Assembly (NCBI RefSeq): GCF_003121625.1
Contig: NZ_QDDJ01000015.1
Span: 83,972 to 147,971 of the forward strand
DNA: 64,000 bases
DNA from: Ornithinimicrobium cavernae
GTDB lineage: Bacteria; Actinomycetota; Actinomycetes; Actinomycetales; Dermatophilaceae
Direction of reading: 5' to 3'
A model generated the notes under the pieces. It made no database searches. It saw only the letters and a program-made list of their open reading frames with translations, and had not been told where the DNA came from. This document shows positions 32,579 to 41,063 of this stretch, one piece after another (the first letter of the stretch is position 1; the number at the start of each line of letters is the position of its first letter). A program made the translations under genes and the position numbers.

Positions 32579-32612
32579 ACCGACCGATCGGTACAGTACC
32601 GACCGATCGGTA
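32579..32612. promoter_or_regulatory. Tandem TetR operator: two perfect 15-bp copies
   Basis: The 15-mer ACCGACCGATCGGTA occurs at 32579-32593 and again, without change, at 32598-32612, 19 bp apart. Each contains the 10-bp palindrome ACCGATCGGT. It lies between the divergent AtoE-like operon and the tetR gene, about 50 bp from each start. This is the expected site for repression of both by the TetR protein. Confidence 0.8.
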
Positions 32613-32659
32613 AAGTAGCACGGAATCAGAACCGTGTAAATACCGTCTGAGGAGATGTC

Positions 32660-33253
32660 ATGACAGCAGGGGGCACGAGGATGAGTCCGGCACGGGAGGC
32701 GCTGTTCAGGAGCGCTGCGGAGCTGTTCGCGGTGAAGGGCTTCCACGGCACCGGGATGGCTGACCTTGAGCGGGCCACCGGGCTGGGCCGGGGCAGCATC
32801 TACCACCACGTCTCGAGCAAGGATGACCTGCTCTTCGGCATCACGACCGAGTATCTGCGCAGGCTGATCGATGTCGGCCACGGGCTGCTGGAGGAAGAGC
32901 GCGAGGCCGCGGACCGTCTCCGTGAGTTCTCCCGGGTCGTGGTGCGCGAGATCGTCGACCACCTACCGGAGATGACGGTGTGCTTCCGCGACCTCCATGC
33001 CGTGCCGGAGGCACGGCGCGGCGAGGTCCTGGACCTCCATCGGGCCTACGAGCAGACCTGGGCGGACATCCTCCAGCGCGGCGTGGACGACGGGGTCTTC
33101 GGCGAGTCGATGAGCAGCTCGATCGTCGTCAAGGCGGTGCTCGGGCTGCATCACTATGCCTACATCTGGCTTCGCCCCGACGGCCCCCTCGGGCCGGATG
33201 AGGTCGCCGACCAGTTTGTCGACCTCATGTTGGACGGGATCCGCGCACGCTAG
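32660..33253 (+). CDS. TetR-family repressor of the keto-acid operon
   Basis: 197 aa with GAGGAG 5 nt before the ATG. The N-terminal HTH (AVKGFHGTGMADLERATGLG plus SIYHHVSSKDDLL) is canonical. The C-terminal ligand domain resembles KstR2/FadR-type acyl-CoA sensors in length and helix pattern (LHHYAYIWLRPDGPLGPDEVADQF). Divergent from the permease-ligase-thiolase operon, with two palindromic sites between. Ligand probably an acyl- or ketoacyl-CoA of the pathway, by analogy. Confidence 0.9.
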   Translation: MTAGGTRMSPAREALFRSAAELFAVKGFHGTGMADLERATGLGRGSIYHHVSSKDDLLFGITTEYLRRLIDVGHGLLEEEREAADRLREFSRVVVREIVDHLPEMTVCFRDLHAVPEARRGEVLDLHRAYEQTWADILQRGVDDGVFGESMSSSIVVKAVLGLHHYAYIWLRPDGPLGPDEVADQFVDLMLDGIRAR

Positions 33254-33325
33254 GGAGTCGCCGTCCGCGCTGGACAACCTCGCCCTGGAGTCCGGCCGCT
33301 GTCAGTCCGCTGACGAGAGCATCGG

Positions 33326-33697
33326 TCAGCGCTCGTCAAGCACGTCCACCCCAACCTCCTGGCAGGCTGAGCGGAGCCGCTTGTCGCGCGTCCAGAGCAC
33401 ACCTCCCTCCACAAGCGCGACGGAACCGAGAAGGTGCGCATCAACAGCACTGAGGCCCCGCCCCCACAGGCGGCGACCAGCGACCAGCGCGGGCACTTCC
33501 TCGTGCCTCAGGACGGGGAATCGTCGCAGACTTCCCAGCAGGACCATCACATCGTCCCGGTTGGCAAGGGAGCCCAGTGCCAGTTCCTCGATCACGGCCG
33601 GATGGCAACCGACGCGGTCGAGCTCCAGCTCCTCGACCAGGTGCGAGTCACGCGTGTGGAGGTGGTCGATCCACACGGAGGTGTCCACCAGGATCAC
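33326..33697 (-). CDS. vapC: VapC-type PIN-domain toxin
   Basis: 123 aa from a GTG overlapping the antitoxin stop (GTGA). Acidic metal-site residues are in place: Asp5 in LVDTSVWID, Glu in VIEELALG, and Asp in LSAVDAHLLGS and LWTRDKRL. VapC toxins are Mg-dependent RNases that cut tRNA or rRNA when the labile antitoxin is lost. The gene looks intact. Confidence 0.92.
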   Translation of the reverse strand: MILVDTSVWIDHLHTRDSHLVEELELDRVGCHPAVIEELALGSLANRDDVMVLLGSLRRFPVLRHEEVPALVAGRRLWGRGLSAVDAHLLGSVALVEGGVLWTRDKRLRSACQEVGVDVLDER

Positions 33698-33891
33698 GCC
33701 GCGCCGTTCCGCCTCCGCGGTGCCGCCGTTGCCGCAGGGTCAGAGCCCCCGAGTGCCGCCAGCCTCCTGGCGCTCTCAACTCGGACGAGAGTCTCCAGCC
33801 CTTCGCGCAACAGCGCTGATCTCTCAGTGGTGCCGGTCAACTCACTGGCCCGCGCCAGGAGGTCGTCATCGATGGTCACCGTCGTCCTCAT
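33694..33891 (-). CDS. vapB: VapB-type antitoxin
   Basis: 65 aa from ATG 33891, with GGAGG 6 nt upstream. Ribbon-helix-helix start MRTTVTIDDDLLARASEL (VapB group II), followed by ERSALLREGLETLV and a basic C-terminal tail that should bind VapC. Expected to autorepress the operon. The track's five-residue extension upstream has no ribosome site. Confidence 0.9.
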   Translation of the reverse strand: MRTTVTIDDDLLARASELTGTTERSALLREGLETLVRVESARRLAALGGSDPAATAAPRRRNGAA

Positions 33892-33990
33892 GCACAGCCT
33901 CCGCACCTAAACGTGCATCAAATAGTGCTCACAATGATGCCACGCCCGCCGTACTTTTGGAAGGGCGACTCATTGTCCGCTGGGCAGGAG

Positions 33991-35139
33991 TCAGGGCACC
34001 ACCGGCGGCTGCGCCGGCCACCCCAGGACCACACCTGAGTCGGTGAGGTAGCCGGAGTAGGGCACGTGCGGGATCTGGTCGTGCCAGATCATCGGGTCGG
34101 TGCCCCACGTGCTGCCGGTCGCGATGCCGTCCAGCAGGGTGACGGTGCCGCGGACGTTCTGCTCGATGGCCTTGCCCCTCGACTTCTGCCCGATCGAGCC
34201 GCCATAGGTCTCGAAGAAGACCATCGGGTGGGAGTGGCCGGTCGGGTTCAGCCCTCCGTAGTTGAGCCCGAGCATGACCGCCGACGACACCCCGCCGTGG
34301 ATATCGATCTCGTAGAACGCGTCGCCGCCACCGACGCTGTAGCGGTCGATGTTGACGAAGCCGTAGTCCTTCAGGGTGGAGTAGACCTGCCCCTGCAGCT
34401 GCCGGGTCTGCACGTCGTAGAGTCCGCCCTCGATGGCCGGCAGGGTCGGCCCGCTGGGTGCCAGGGAGATGCCGAGCGACATGGTGATCGGCTCGTCACT
34501 CTCGTCGAACTTCAGACCCTGGTGGTGGATGTCGAGACCGTAGGCAGGCTGGACCTGGGTCCAGTACGTGAACCAGGAGACCGACTCCTTGGCGGCGAAG
34601 GCGTCCAGGGCCCAGTCGCGGTTGAGGTCGATCCGGCGGTCACTGCCGTCCTGCAGGACCGTGTGGCGGATGTAGAGCTCGCTGCCGTCCGGGTTGTACA
34701 TCGGGATGACGTGCAGCGTCAGCTCCTCCCGGATGCGGCTGAACGTGACGTTGCCGTTGGAACCGACGGCCCTGAGGATCTCCAGCAGGGTGTCGGTGCC
34801 GTAGGGCTCGTTGCCGTGGATGCGGCCCTGGAGCCACACGTGGGTGTCGCCGGTGCCGACGGTGGCGACATAGAGGTCACGCCCCGCCTCGGAGACGCCG
34901 GGGCTGATGCCGAGCTCGCGCAGGGTGGTGACCTGGACAGCGCCGCGCGAGGTGCGCTCGATCTGCTCCAGCGCCCGGATCATGTCGGCGTAGGTGAGCA
35001 GCGCGTCGCGCGGCGGGAAGGGTCCCGGCTCGGGGAAGGCGCCGTCGGCCAGTGCGGGAGGCGTCGCCGCCAGCGTGGCCAGGGCCAGTCCACCCGCAAG
35101 CAGGTGGCGGCGGCTGAGGTGGGCAGGAAGGTGGGACAT
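33991..35139 (-). CDS. Secreted M14-family zinc carboxypeptidase, Tat signal
   Basis: 382 aa from ATG 35139 with GGAGAG upstream. The signal contains twin arginines, SRRHLLAGGLALATLAATPPALADG, cleavable after the Ala run. Zinc ligands are the HxxE of GRIHGNEPYG near 110 and a later His; NPDGSELYIRHT and DLNRDW are typical of the family, and the catalytic Glu is likely in VFFETYGG. It would trim C-terminal residues from peptides outside the cell. Monocistronic, divergent from the GNAT gene. Confidence 0.88.
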   Translation of the reverse strand: MSHLPAHLSRRHLLAGGLALATLAATPPALADGAFPEPGPFPPRDALLTYADMIRALEQIERTSRGAVQVTTLRELGISPGVSEAGRDLYVATVGTGDTHVWLQGRIHGNEPYGTDTLLEILRAVGSNGNVTFSRIREELTLHVIPMYNPDGSELYIRHTVLQDGSDRRIDLNRDWALDAFAAKESVSWFTYWTQVQPAYGLDIHHQGLKFDESDEPITMSLGISLAPSGPTLPAIEGGLYDVQTRQLQGQVYSTLKDYGFVNIDRYSVGGGDAFYEIDIHGGVSSAVMLGLNYGGLNPTGHSHPMVFFETYGGSIGQKSRGKAIEQNVRGTVTLLDGIATGSTWGTDPMIWHDQIPHVPYSGYLTDSGVVLGWPAQPPVVP

Positions 35140-35268
35140 GGTTGCTCTCCGCATCGTCAGTGATGGATGGCAGGTCCCCCGGTGCGCTGAGACTAGCGTC
35201 GTCGCGGTGCCCCTGACAAGGGTGCGGCGACCCCCTGGAAACCCTGGTGCGTGGTGTGAGAGGGCTCG

Positions 35269-35281
35269 GTAGCGTCGTGGC
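35269..35281 (+). promoter_or_regulatory. -10 element, leaderless GNAT gene
   Basis: TAGCGT at 35269-35274 is 7 nt from the ATG at 35282; no ribosome site. Confidence 0.5.
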
Positions 35282-35740
35282 ATGACTTCCGACGCGTTCG
35301 TACCCACCGGCTTCGAGCCGCCGACCGTCCTGGGCACTGAGCACTTCCGCCTCGAGCCGCTCGGGCCGCAGCACAACGAGGCCGACCACGCCGCGTGGAT
35401 GTCGAGCATCGAGCACATCCGCGCCACACCGGGCTACGCGGACGGCAACTGGCCACCGCACGCCGGGATGTCGCTGGAAGCCAACCGGGCCGACCTGGAG
35501 CGCCATGCCGCCGACTTCACGGCCGGCAAGGGGTTCACCTTCACGGTGCTCGACGCGACGGACGACGACGTCATCGGGTGCGTCTACCTGTACCCCACGG
35601 AGTCGGCAGACCACGACGTGGTCGTCCGGTCCTGGGTGCGCGCCGACCGCGCCCACCTCGACGTGCCGCTCGCGGACGCGGTCGCGGCGTGGCTCGCGGC
35701 GGAGTGGCCGTGGCAGCGGGCGGACCGCGCCGGTCGCTAG
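35282..35740 (+). CDS. GNAT-family N-acetyltransferase
   Basis: 152 aa. GNAT fold signs include FRLEPLGPQHNEADHAAWMSS at the start and the strand GFTFTVLDATDDDVIGCVYLYP. The usual acetyl-CoA R/Q-x-x-G-x-G/A loop is degenerate (RSWVRADRAHLDVPLADAV). Related proteins in actinobacteria acetylate small amines or antibiotics, but substrate is unknown. Followed 41 bp later by the epoxide hydrolase. Confidence 0.7.
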   Translation: MTSDAFVPTGFEPPTVLGTEHFRLEPLGPQHNEADHAAWMSSIEHIRATPGYADGNWPPHAGMSLEANRADLERHAADFTAGKGFTFTVLDATDDDVIGCVYLYPTESADHDVVVRSWVRADRAHLDVPLADAVAAWLAAEWPWQRADRAGR

Positions 35741-35781
35741 GCCGCCGCACCGTGGTCGAGCAAGGATGACCAGGAGGCCTC

Positions 35782-36963
35782 ATGAACAGTCAGTCCAGCG
35801 AGATCGAGGTGTTCGAGGCCCGCGCGAGCGACGCCGACCTCGACGACCTGCGCGCGCGACTGGCCGCCGCACGGCTGCCGGAGCGCGAGACTGTCCACGG
35901 CGTCGCACCCGGCTCTCGCCGGTGGGAGCAGGGCGTTCCGCTGACCGACCTGGTGGAGATCCTCGACTACTGGCGCACCGGCTACGACTGGAGGTCGTTC
36001 GAGAGCCGACTGCACCGCATCCCCCAGTTCCGCACGACCGTGAACGGTCTGGGGATCCACTTCCTGCACCGCCGGTCCTCCCGTGCGGACGCCACTCCCC
36101 TGGTCCTGTCGCACGGCTGGCCGGGCAGCATCGTCGAGTTCCTCGATGTCGTGGACGAGCTGGCCGAGCCGAAGGACCCTGACGCACCCGCGTTCCACGT
36201 CGTCGCCCCGTCGTTGCCCGGCTTCGGCTACAGCGACAAGCCGGCGACGACCGGCTGGGGAACCGAGCAGATCGCCGCCGCCTGGGTCGACCTGATGCAC
36301 AGGCTCGGCTACGGCACGTTCCTGGCCCACGGCGGCGACTGGGGAGGTGTGATCACCACGATCCTCGGCGGCAGGTTCCCGGAGCACGTCCTCGGCATCC
36401 ACACCACGGTCGCGCAGCCACCGCCCGGCCTGACGACGGACGGGCTGACAGCCGCCGACCGCACCTGGGTCGAGGAGTCCCGGGACTTCTGGAGCCACCG
36501 CGCGGCCTACGCGAAGGTGCAGGCGGCGCGGCCGCAGACCATCGGCTACTCGCTCGTCGACTCCCCGGTCGGGCTGCTCGCCTGGATCCTCGACAAGTTC
36601 GCTGACTGGACGGACACCGAGGACAGCCCGTTCGAGGCGATCTCCAGGGACACACTCCTGGACAACGTCACCCTGTACTGGCTGACGCGGACCGGCGCGT
36701 CGTCCGCCCGCATCTACTACGAGAGCCACGACTCGCTCGACCCTGACCTCCGGGTGGACGTCCCCTCGGCGATCACCGTCTACCCGCGCGACATCGAGAA
36801 GTGGCCTCGCGTCTGGGCCCAGGAGCGGTTCCGGCGGATCGTCCGGTGGCGGGCACCGGAGTCCGGGGGCCACTTCCCCTCGCTGGAGGTTCCCGAGCAC
36901 TTCGTCGAGGACCTGCAACAAGGCCTCGCGGCGGTTCTTGCCGCGACCGGTCGCTCGTCCTGA
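35782..36963 (+). CDS. Epoxide hydrolase (alpha/beta hydrolase with EHN domain)
   Basis: 393 aa with AGGAGG before the ATG. The N-terminal EHN lid domain (residues 5-110) is followed by the HGWPGS oxyanion motif, the nucleophile Asp in GGDWGGVITT and a C-terminal His in ESGGHFPSLEVPE. The catalytic Tyr pair lies in SARIYYESHDS. It opens epoxides to diols; physiological substrate unknown. Cytoplasmic. Confidence 0.92.
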   Translation: MNSQSSEIEVFEARASDADLDDLRARLAAARLPERETVHGVAPGSRRWEQGVPLTDLVEILDYWRTGYDWRSFESRLHRIPQFRTTVNGLGIHFLHRRSSRADATPLVLSHGWPGSIVEFLDVVDELAEPKDPDAPAFHVVAPSLPGFGYSDKPATTGWGTEQIAAAWVDLMHRLGYGTFLAHGGDWGGVITTILGGRFPEHVLGIHTTVAQPPPGLTTDGLTAADRTWVEESRDFWSHRAAYAKVQAARPQTIGYSLVDSPVGLLAWILDKFADWTDTEDSPFEAISRDTLLDNVTLYWLTRTGASSARIYYESHDSLDPDLRVDVPSAITVYPRDIEKWPRVWAQERFRRIVRWRAPESGGHFPSLEVPEHFVEDLQQGLAAVLAATGRSS

Positions 36964-36970
36964 CATCGTC

Positions 36971-36991
36971 GCCACCCTTCTCCGGGGTGGC
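36971..36991 (+). terminator. Terminator hairpin after the epoxide hydrolase
   Basis: GCCACCC and GGGTGGC form a perfect 7-bp stem with a 7-nt loop, starting 8 bp after the stop codon. Confidence 0.6.
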
Positions 36992-37053
36992 ACCGATGAG
37001 TTCAGGGATCCGGGTCGGTCAGTCCCAGCATCGACAGCTGACGAGGAGGAGTC

Positions 37054-37134
37054 ATGGGCGAGGTCCGAAGGCACTGTGGGGCGTCGGTGAGCGCGTTGAG
37101 CGCCGACGAGAGCGGACCGGGGCGGACCCGATGA
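37054..37134 (+). CDS. Putative 26-residue leader peptide coupled to DHFR-like gene
   Basis: A strong GAGGAGG site sits 4 nt before ATG 37054. The short frame ends with TGA overlapping the ATG of the next gene (ATGA at 37131-37134). The DHFR-like gene itself has only a weak site. This looks like a leader ORF giving translational coupling; the peptide is Arg/Gly/Ser-rich. Alternatively a frameshift fused into the gene. Confidence 0.45.
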   Translation: MGEVRRHCGASVSALSADESGPGRTR

Positions 37135-37787
37135 GCGCCGCGGGAAGGCTGCGCCTGTCCAACTTCGCGATCTCCCTCGACGGGTTCGGGACCGGCGAGG
37201 GACTCACCCAGGACGCGCCGTTCGGGCACGCGGGCGAGCGGCTGCACGAGTGGATGTTCGCCACCGCCATGTGGCACCGGCTGATCGGTGAGCCCGGCGG
37301 CACGACCGGCCTGGACAACGAGCTGGCCGGGCGGCACTGGGAGGGGTTCGGCGCCGAGATCATGGGCAGGGGGAAGTTCCACACCGGCCCCGGCCCGATC
37401 CCCGAGGACTGGCGCGGGTTCTGGGGCGAGGAGCCGCCCTTCCGCACCCCCGTGATCGTCCTGACCCACCACACCCGGCCCGACCTGGAGATGGCCGGCG
37501 GGACCCGCTTCCTGTTCCGCGACACCACCCCGCAGGAGGCCCTGGCCGAGGCGCGCGAGCTGGCCGGTGGTCAGGACGTGCGGCTGGGCGGCGGTGTCCG
37601 CACCGTTCGCGAGTTCCTGGACGCCGACCTGGTCGACGAGCTGCACGTGGTCATCGTCCCGATCCTGCTGGGGCGCGGGCAGCGGCTCTGGGACGGACAG
37701 GAGGCGCTGGAGGAGCGCTTCGACCTGCGCCTGGAGCCGGGCGACAGCGGCGTCATGCACCTGCTCGGCACGCGCCGCACATCCTGA
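37131..37787 (+). CDS. Dihydrofolate reductase family protein
   Basis: 218 aa from ATG 37131. RibD C-terminal/DHFR-like superfamily: RLSNFAISLDGFGTGEGL start, EIMGRGKFH, TPVIVLTHHTRPDLEMAGG, the NADPH loop DVRLGGGVRTVREFLDADLVDELHV and VPILLGRGQRLW. These are NADPH-dependent reductases of unknown substrate, common in actinobacteria. It overlaps the leader ORF and is convergent with the methyltransferase gene (13-bp gap). Confidence 0.85.
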   Translation: MSAAGRLRLSNFAISLDGFGTGEGLTQDAPFGHAGERLHEWMFATAMWHRLIGEPGGTTGLDNELAGRHWEGFGAEIMGRGKFHTGPGPIPEDWRGFWGEEPPFRTPVIVLTHHTRPDLEMAGGTRFLFRDTTPQEALAEARELAGGQDVRLGGGVRTVREFLDADLVDELHVVIVPILLGRGQRLWDGQEALEERFDLRLEPGDSGVMHLLGTRRTS

Positions 37788-37800
37788 CGGGCACAGCAGG

Positions 37801-38529
37801 TCAGCGGCCCAGGAGCAGCGTCACGAACCCCATCGGCCGGCGCCGGCCACGCAGCCAGGCGGCCCAGTCCTGGTCCAGCTCGGCCCGCACGGGATGACCA
37901 GGGTGCTCGAGCAACCACTCCTCCCGCTCCCGGAGGTGACCGACCTCGAAGGCGTCGAACTCGGTGCGCGTCGAGTCGTGCAGGTCCAGGACCCGCCAAC
38001 CGGCAGCCTGGACACGGCCGATGAGGCCGGGCAGGTCCAGGCAGTCCTCCACGCGGGCGCCGTCCCACATCAGGGCCAGCTCCTCCGGGGTCGGTCGCGC
38101 CTGCCAGTACTCGCTCCCGAACAGCAGCCGCCCACCGGTCCGGAGCAGCTCGGCCAGCCGCGCGAGCGCCTCCTCGATCGTGCCGAGGGCCTGGAACGCC
38201 CCGATGCTGATCAGCAGGTCGGCGCGGTCGCGGACGTCCTCGCTCGAGCCCGTGACGAACGTGACTCGGTCGGTGAGCCCGCGCTGTTCGGCGGTCGCCC
38301 AGGCGCGGTCGATGTCCGGGGCGTGGACGTCGATCCCGGTGCCGTGCGCGGTCGGCACGGACGCCAGGGCATCGAGCAGCAGGGTGCCCCAGCCACAGCC
38401 GTGATCGATGATCAGCTCCGGCGCGTGGGCGGTGGCCGCCGCCACCAGGCGGGCGGCCGAGGCGGCCGAGAGCGGCGAGTTGAGCTCGAGGCGGGCACCG
38501 GTGCCGGCGGCGGGTGGCTGCTGGGTCAT
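37801..38529 (-). CDS. Class I SAM-dependent methyltransferase
   Basis: 242 aa from ATG 38529. SAM-binding motif I is IIDHGCGWGTLLLDAL near 40-55; the acidic motif II is GIDVHAPD and motif IV is LLISIGAFQALG. Substrate is not apparent. The open frame extends upstream to 38769 with Arg-rich translation that is not coding. Downstream it meets the DHFR-like gene tail to tail. Confidence 0.85.
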   Translation of the reverse strand: MTQQPPAAGTGARLELNSPLSAASAARLVAAATAHAPELIIDHGCGWGTLLLDALASVPTAHGTGIDVHAPDIDRAWATAEQRGLTDRVTFVTGSSEDVRDRADLLISIGAFQALGTIEEALARLAELLRTGGRLLFGSEYWQARPTPEELALMWDGARVEDCLDLPGLIGRVQAAGWRVLDLHDSTRTEFDAFEVGHLREREEWLLEHPGHPVRAELDQDWAAWLRGRRRPMGFVTLLLGR

Positions 38530-38635
38530 CACTGCATCGAACCGTCGGGGCGAGGTCCGGGCAACAGGTTTCGGGCTCCGGCGTCCCGAGCAGACGCCCC
38601 GAGGCGGACTGTGCCCGCCGACCGCCCGGCGCGGC

Positions 38636-39535
38636 CTACGCTCGCCGCCGGGCCGACGTCGCGACATACGCCCCGACGAGCACCAGGACGATGCCGCCCA
38701 TGGACACCGGTGCCACGGACTCCCCCGCCAGCCCGGCTCCCAGGCCCAGGGCGACGACCGGCACGACATAGGTAGTCACCGACGCGCGCGGTGCACCGAC
38801 CCGACCGACCAGCACGGTGAAGAACACGAACGCCACCCCGGTGCCGAGGGCCCCGAGCGCCACCATCGAGAGCACGCCGCCCACGGTCGGCGTCGACTCG
38901 GCCAGACCCGGCACCCCGAACGGCGCGGACACCACGAGGGCGACGAGCTGCGCCCGCAGGATGACCGGCAGTGCGCCGTTGCGGGCCTGCAGCGGCCCGG
39001 CCAGGTTGAAGGCCATGCCGTAGAACAGGGCGGCTCCCAGGCTCATCAGCACCCCTGCGAGGCTGGCCGACCCCTCGACGTTGGGCAGGCCGATGGCCAG
39101 GACCCCGGCGAACCCCACGGCCAGACCGGCGAGCAGCCGCGCGCCCGGCACCTGCCGGAACCAGAGCAGGGCGAAGGCGGCCGTGAACAGCGGGGCCGCC
39201 CCGTTGATCATGCCGGCGAGCGCCGAGGAGATGTGCTGCTCGGCGAGGGTGAACAGCACGAACGGCAGGGCCATCCAGACCAGCCCGAGGAGGACGACCA
39301 GCCCCCAGTCACCGCGGTGCCGCAGCGGGGCGCGGGCCGCCGGCAGGAGGACGAGGGCGAGCGCACCGAGGGCGATCCGCAGCCAGGCGACGGTCACCGG
39401 CGGGAAGTCTTCGAGGCCCAGCTTGATGAGCAGGAAGGACGCACCCCACATCAGGCCCACGGAGATCAGGAGCGCCCAGTCCCGCGGCGCGAAGGCGGCC
39501 ACCGCGGGAGGCGAGGTGGACGGCATACGGCTCAT
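38636..39535 (-). CDS. EamA/DMT-family transporter
   Basis: 299 aa, ten hydrophobic helices in two EamA repeats (about 20-145 and 160-295). Repeat signs include SVGLMWGASFLLIKLGLE and GALGTGVAFVFFTVLVGRVG with ASVTTYVVPVVALGLG. Probably an exporter of amino acids or small metabolites in the cytoplasmic membrane. Start ATG 39535 or ATG 39526; the latter has GAGGAT upstream. Confidence 0.87.
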   Translation of the reverse strand: MSRMPSTSPPAVAAFAPRDWALLISVGLMWGASFLLIKLGLEDFPPVTVAWLRIALGALALVLLPAARAPLRHRGDWGLVVLLGLVWMALPFVLFTLAEQHISSALAGMINGAAPLFTAAFALLWFRQVPGARLLAGLAVGFAGVLAIGLPNVEGSASLAGVLMSLGAALFYGMAFNLAGPLQARNGALPVILRAQLVALVVSAPFGVPGLAESTPTVGGVLSMVALGALGTGVAFVFFTVLVGRVGAPRASVTTYVVPVVALGLGAGLAGESVAPVSMGGIVLVLVGAYVATSARRRA

Positions 39536-39578
39536 CCTCAGTCACCCCTCCGTCAGGGACCGGACCGGGTATGCCGTT

Positions 39579-39605
39579 GCGCCGCCCCCGGCCGGGGGAC
39601 GGCGC
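39579..39605 (-). terminator. Hairpin terminator after the PadR/HAAS operon
   Basis: GCGCCG-CCCCCGG and CCGGGGG-A-CGGCGC form a stem of about 13 pairs with one bulged A and a minimal loop. It sits between the stop of 39625-40599 and the next minus-strand gene. Confidence 0.55.
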
Positions 39606-39624
39606 ACCGGGGCCGGTGTGCGGG

Positions 39625-40599
39625 TCAGTCGGTGCGGGCGGCCTTGCGGAAGCTGTCGACCGTCTCCCAGAGGGCGACCGCCAGCAGGACGACGATGGTG
39701 GTCACCAGGGTGGCCGTGTCGTTGATCTTCAGCTCGCCACCGGCGTCCCGGACCCACGCGACGGGGAAGGTGTCCCAGGCGTACAGGTCGTTGCGGGCCG
39801 CGAGCCAGACCAGCGGTCCGACGAAGAGCAGGGTGCCCAGCAGGTTCACGACGGCGGTCGGGCGCGTCCACCGCCCACGGGCCAGGACGTGGACGCTGGC
39901 CAGCAGGCTCAGCACCATGCCGGTCGCCAGGACCCAGCGCAGGGAGTAGGCCGTGTCGGTGAAGAGCTGTCCCCACTCGAAGTCGTCGATCGCACCGCCG
40001 AGGCGGAACGGCAGCACCAGCAGGACGAGCAGGAACGCGTTGGTCACCACCGAGGCGATGGAGTCGCTCCAGGTGACCTGGCGTCTCGCCGGCTCCGGGA
40101 GCGTCGCCGGGTCCCACTCCTCCGTCGCGGGGAGGACCTCGAGCTGGTCGGCCTCCAGACCAGTGCGCTCGGCGATCGCGAAGCCCAGGGTCGTCCAGAA
40201 GACGACGTGCAGGGCGGCGTAGAACGCGCCGCTCAGGACGTCGAGGACCAGCTCGCCCGGGGTGCTGTGGTCGAAGAGCCCCACGAGGAGCAGCACGGCG
40301 CCCACCACTGCGGGGACGAGCGCCAGCAGGATCTTGGTGGTGCGCAACCACGCCGGGTAGAACCGCGGTCCGATGAGGGACCGGGGCTCCCCGCGGTAGC
40401 TGTCGGCCAGCCGGGTCGGGTGCCCGAGGTCCAGCAGTGCCTGACGCTCGGCAGCGCCCGGGTCGGCGCTCTCCGGGGCGGCGGCGACGGTGTCCTCGAT
40501 GGTGCCGCGCAGCTCGCGGGCGATGTCCTCGCGCTGGCTCTCGGGGAGCTGGACGGTGACGGCGTGGACGTAACGGTCGGTCATGGAGGTCATGGTCAT
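39625..40599 (-). CDS. HAAS-type permease-prefix membrane protein
   Basis: 324 aa from ATG 40599, which overlaps the PadR stop (ATGA). Residues 1-70 are a HAAS-like cytosolic signalling domain (DRYVHAVTVQLPESQREDIARELRGTIED, then ERQALLDLGHP). About seven hydrophobic helices follow. PadR/HAAS pairs are common in Gram-positives and are thought to sense membrane or cell-wall stress; the exact function is unknown. Confidence 0.78.
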   Translation of the reverse strand: MTMTSMTDRYVHAVTVQLPESQREDIARELRGTIEDTVAAAPESADPGAAERQALLDLGHPTRLADSYRGEPRSLIGPRFYPAWLRTTKILLALVPAVVGAVLLLVGLFDHSTPGELVLDVLSGAFYAALHVVFWTTLGFAIAERTGLEADQLEVLPATEEWDPATLPEPARRQVTWSDSIASVVTNAFLLVLLVLPFRLGGAIDDFEWGQLFTDTAYSLRWVLATGMVLSLLASVHVLARGRWTRPTAVVNLLGTLLFVGPLVWLAARNDLYAWDTFPVAWVRDAGGELKINDTATLVTTIVVLLAVALWETVDSFRKAARTD

Positions 40600-40931
40600 C
40601 CCCTGGCGGTGAGTCTGGTGAGTGCGGTGTTGAGGGCGCTCCACTCCTGGGTGAGCGCGGTGAGGACCCCCCGGCCCTCGGTCGTGAGTGCGTAGAACTT
40701 CCGGGGCCGGCTCTCGTCGGTGTTCCACTCGCTGACGAGCAGCCCCTGCTTCTCCAGGCGTCGCAGCAACGGGTAGAGCGTGTTGCCCTCGACCTCGATG
40801 CCGGCCCGGGCGAGGTGCTGGAGCAGCGCGTAGCCGTAGCGCGGCTCCCCGAGACTGGCGAGCGCCGCGAGGACCACCGTCCCCCGGCGCAGCTCCTGCC
40901 CGTGGGTCGCCAACGTCTCCTCTGTGGTCAT
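40596..40931 (-). CDS. PadR-family transcriptional repressor
   Basis: 111 aa from ATG 40931, preferred to GTG 40955 because the promoter -10 element lies 7 nt before it. Winged helix with YGYALLQHLARAGIEVEGNTLYPLLRRLEKQGLLVSEW, then RKFYALTTEGRGVL. Normally represses its own operon until bound by a ligand. Its own promoter holds a dyad between -35 and -10. Confidence 0.9.
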   Translation of the reverse strand: MTTEETLATHGQELRRGTVVLAALASLGEPRYGYALLQHLARAGIEVEGNTLYPLLRRLEKQGLLVSEWNTDESRPRKFYALTTEGRGVLTALTQEWSALNTALTRLTARG

Positions 40932-40968
40932 GTCACGGACATTAGTGTGTGTCACACAGTATTGTCAA
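40932..40968 (-). promoter_or_regulatory. PadR promoter with dyad between -35 and -10
   Basis: On the minus strand TTGACA (40963-40968 complement) and TAATGT (40939-40944 complement) are 18 nt apart, and the start codon follows 7 nt later, so the mRNA is probably leaderless. A perfect TGTGTG-N-CACACA dyad (40946-40958) lies in the spacer, where a bound repressor would block polymerase. Confidence 0.7.
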
Positions 40969-41051
40969 GCACACATCACTGTCCGAGGCGAGAGTGGGCG
41001 CTCCGCCGCTGTGAAGTCCTCCCTCCCGAGGGCGGGCGGGGTCCTCCTTGT

Positions 41052-41063
41052 CAGGATGGGGTC
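41052..41063 (+). promoter_or_regulatory. -10 element, leaderless hypothetical gene
   Basis: CAGGAT at 41052-41057 lies 6 nt before the ATG at 41064; no ribosome site. Confidence 0.35.
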
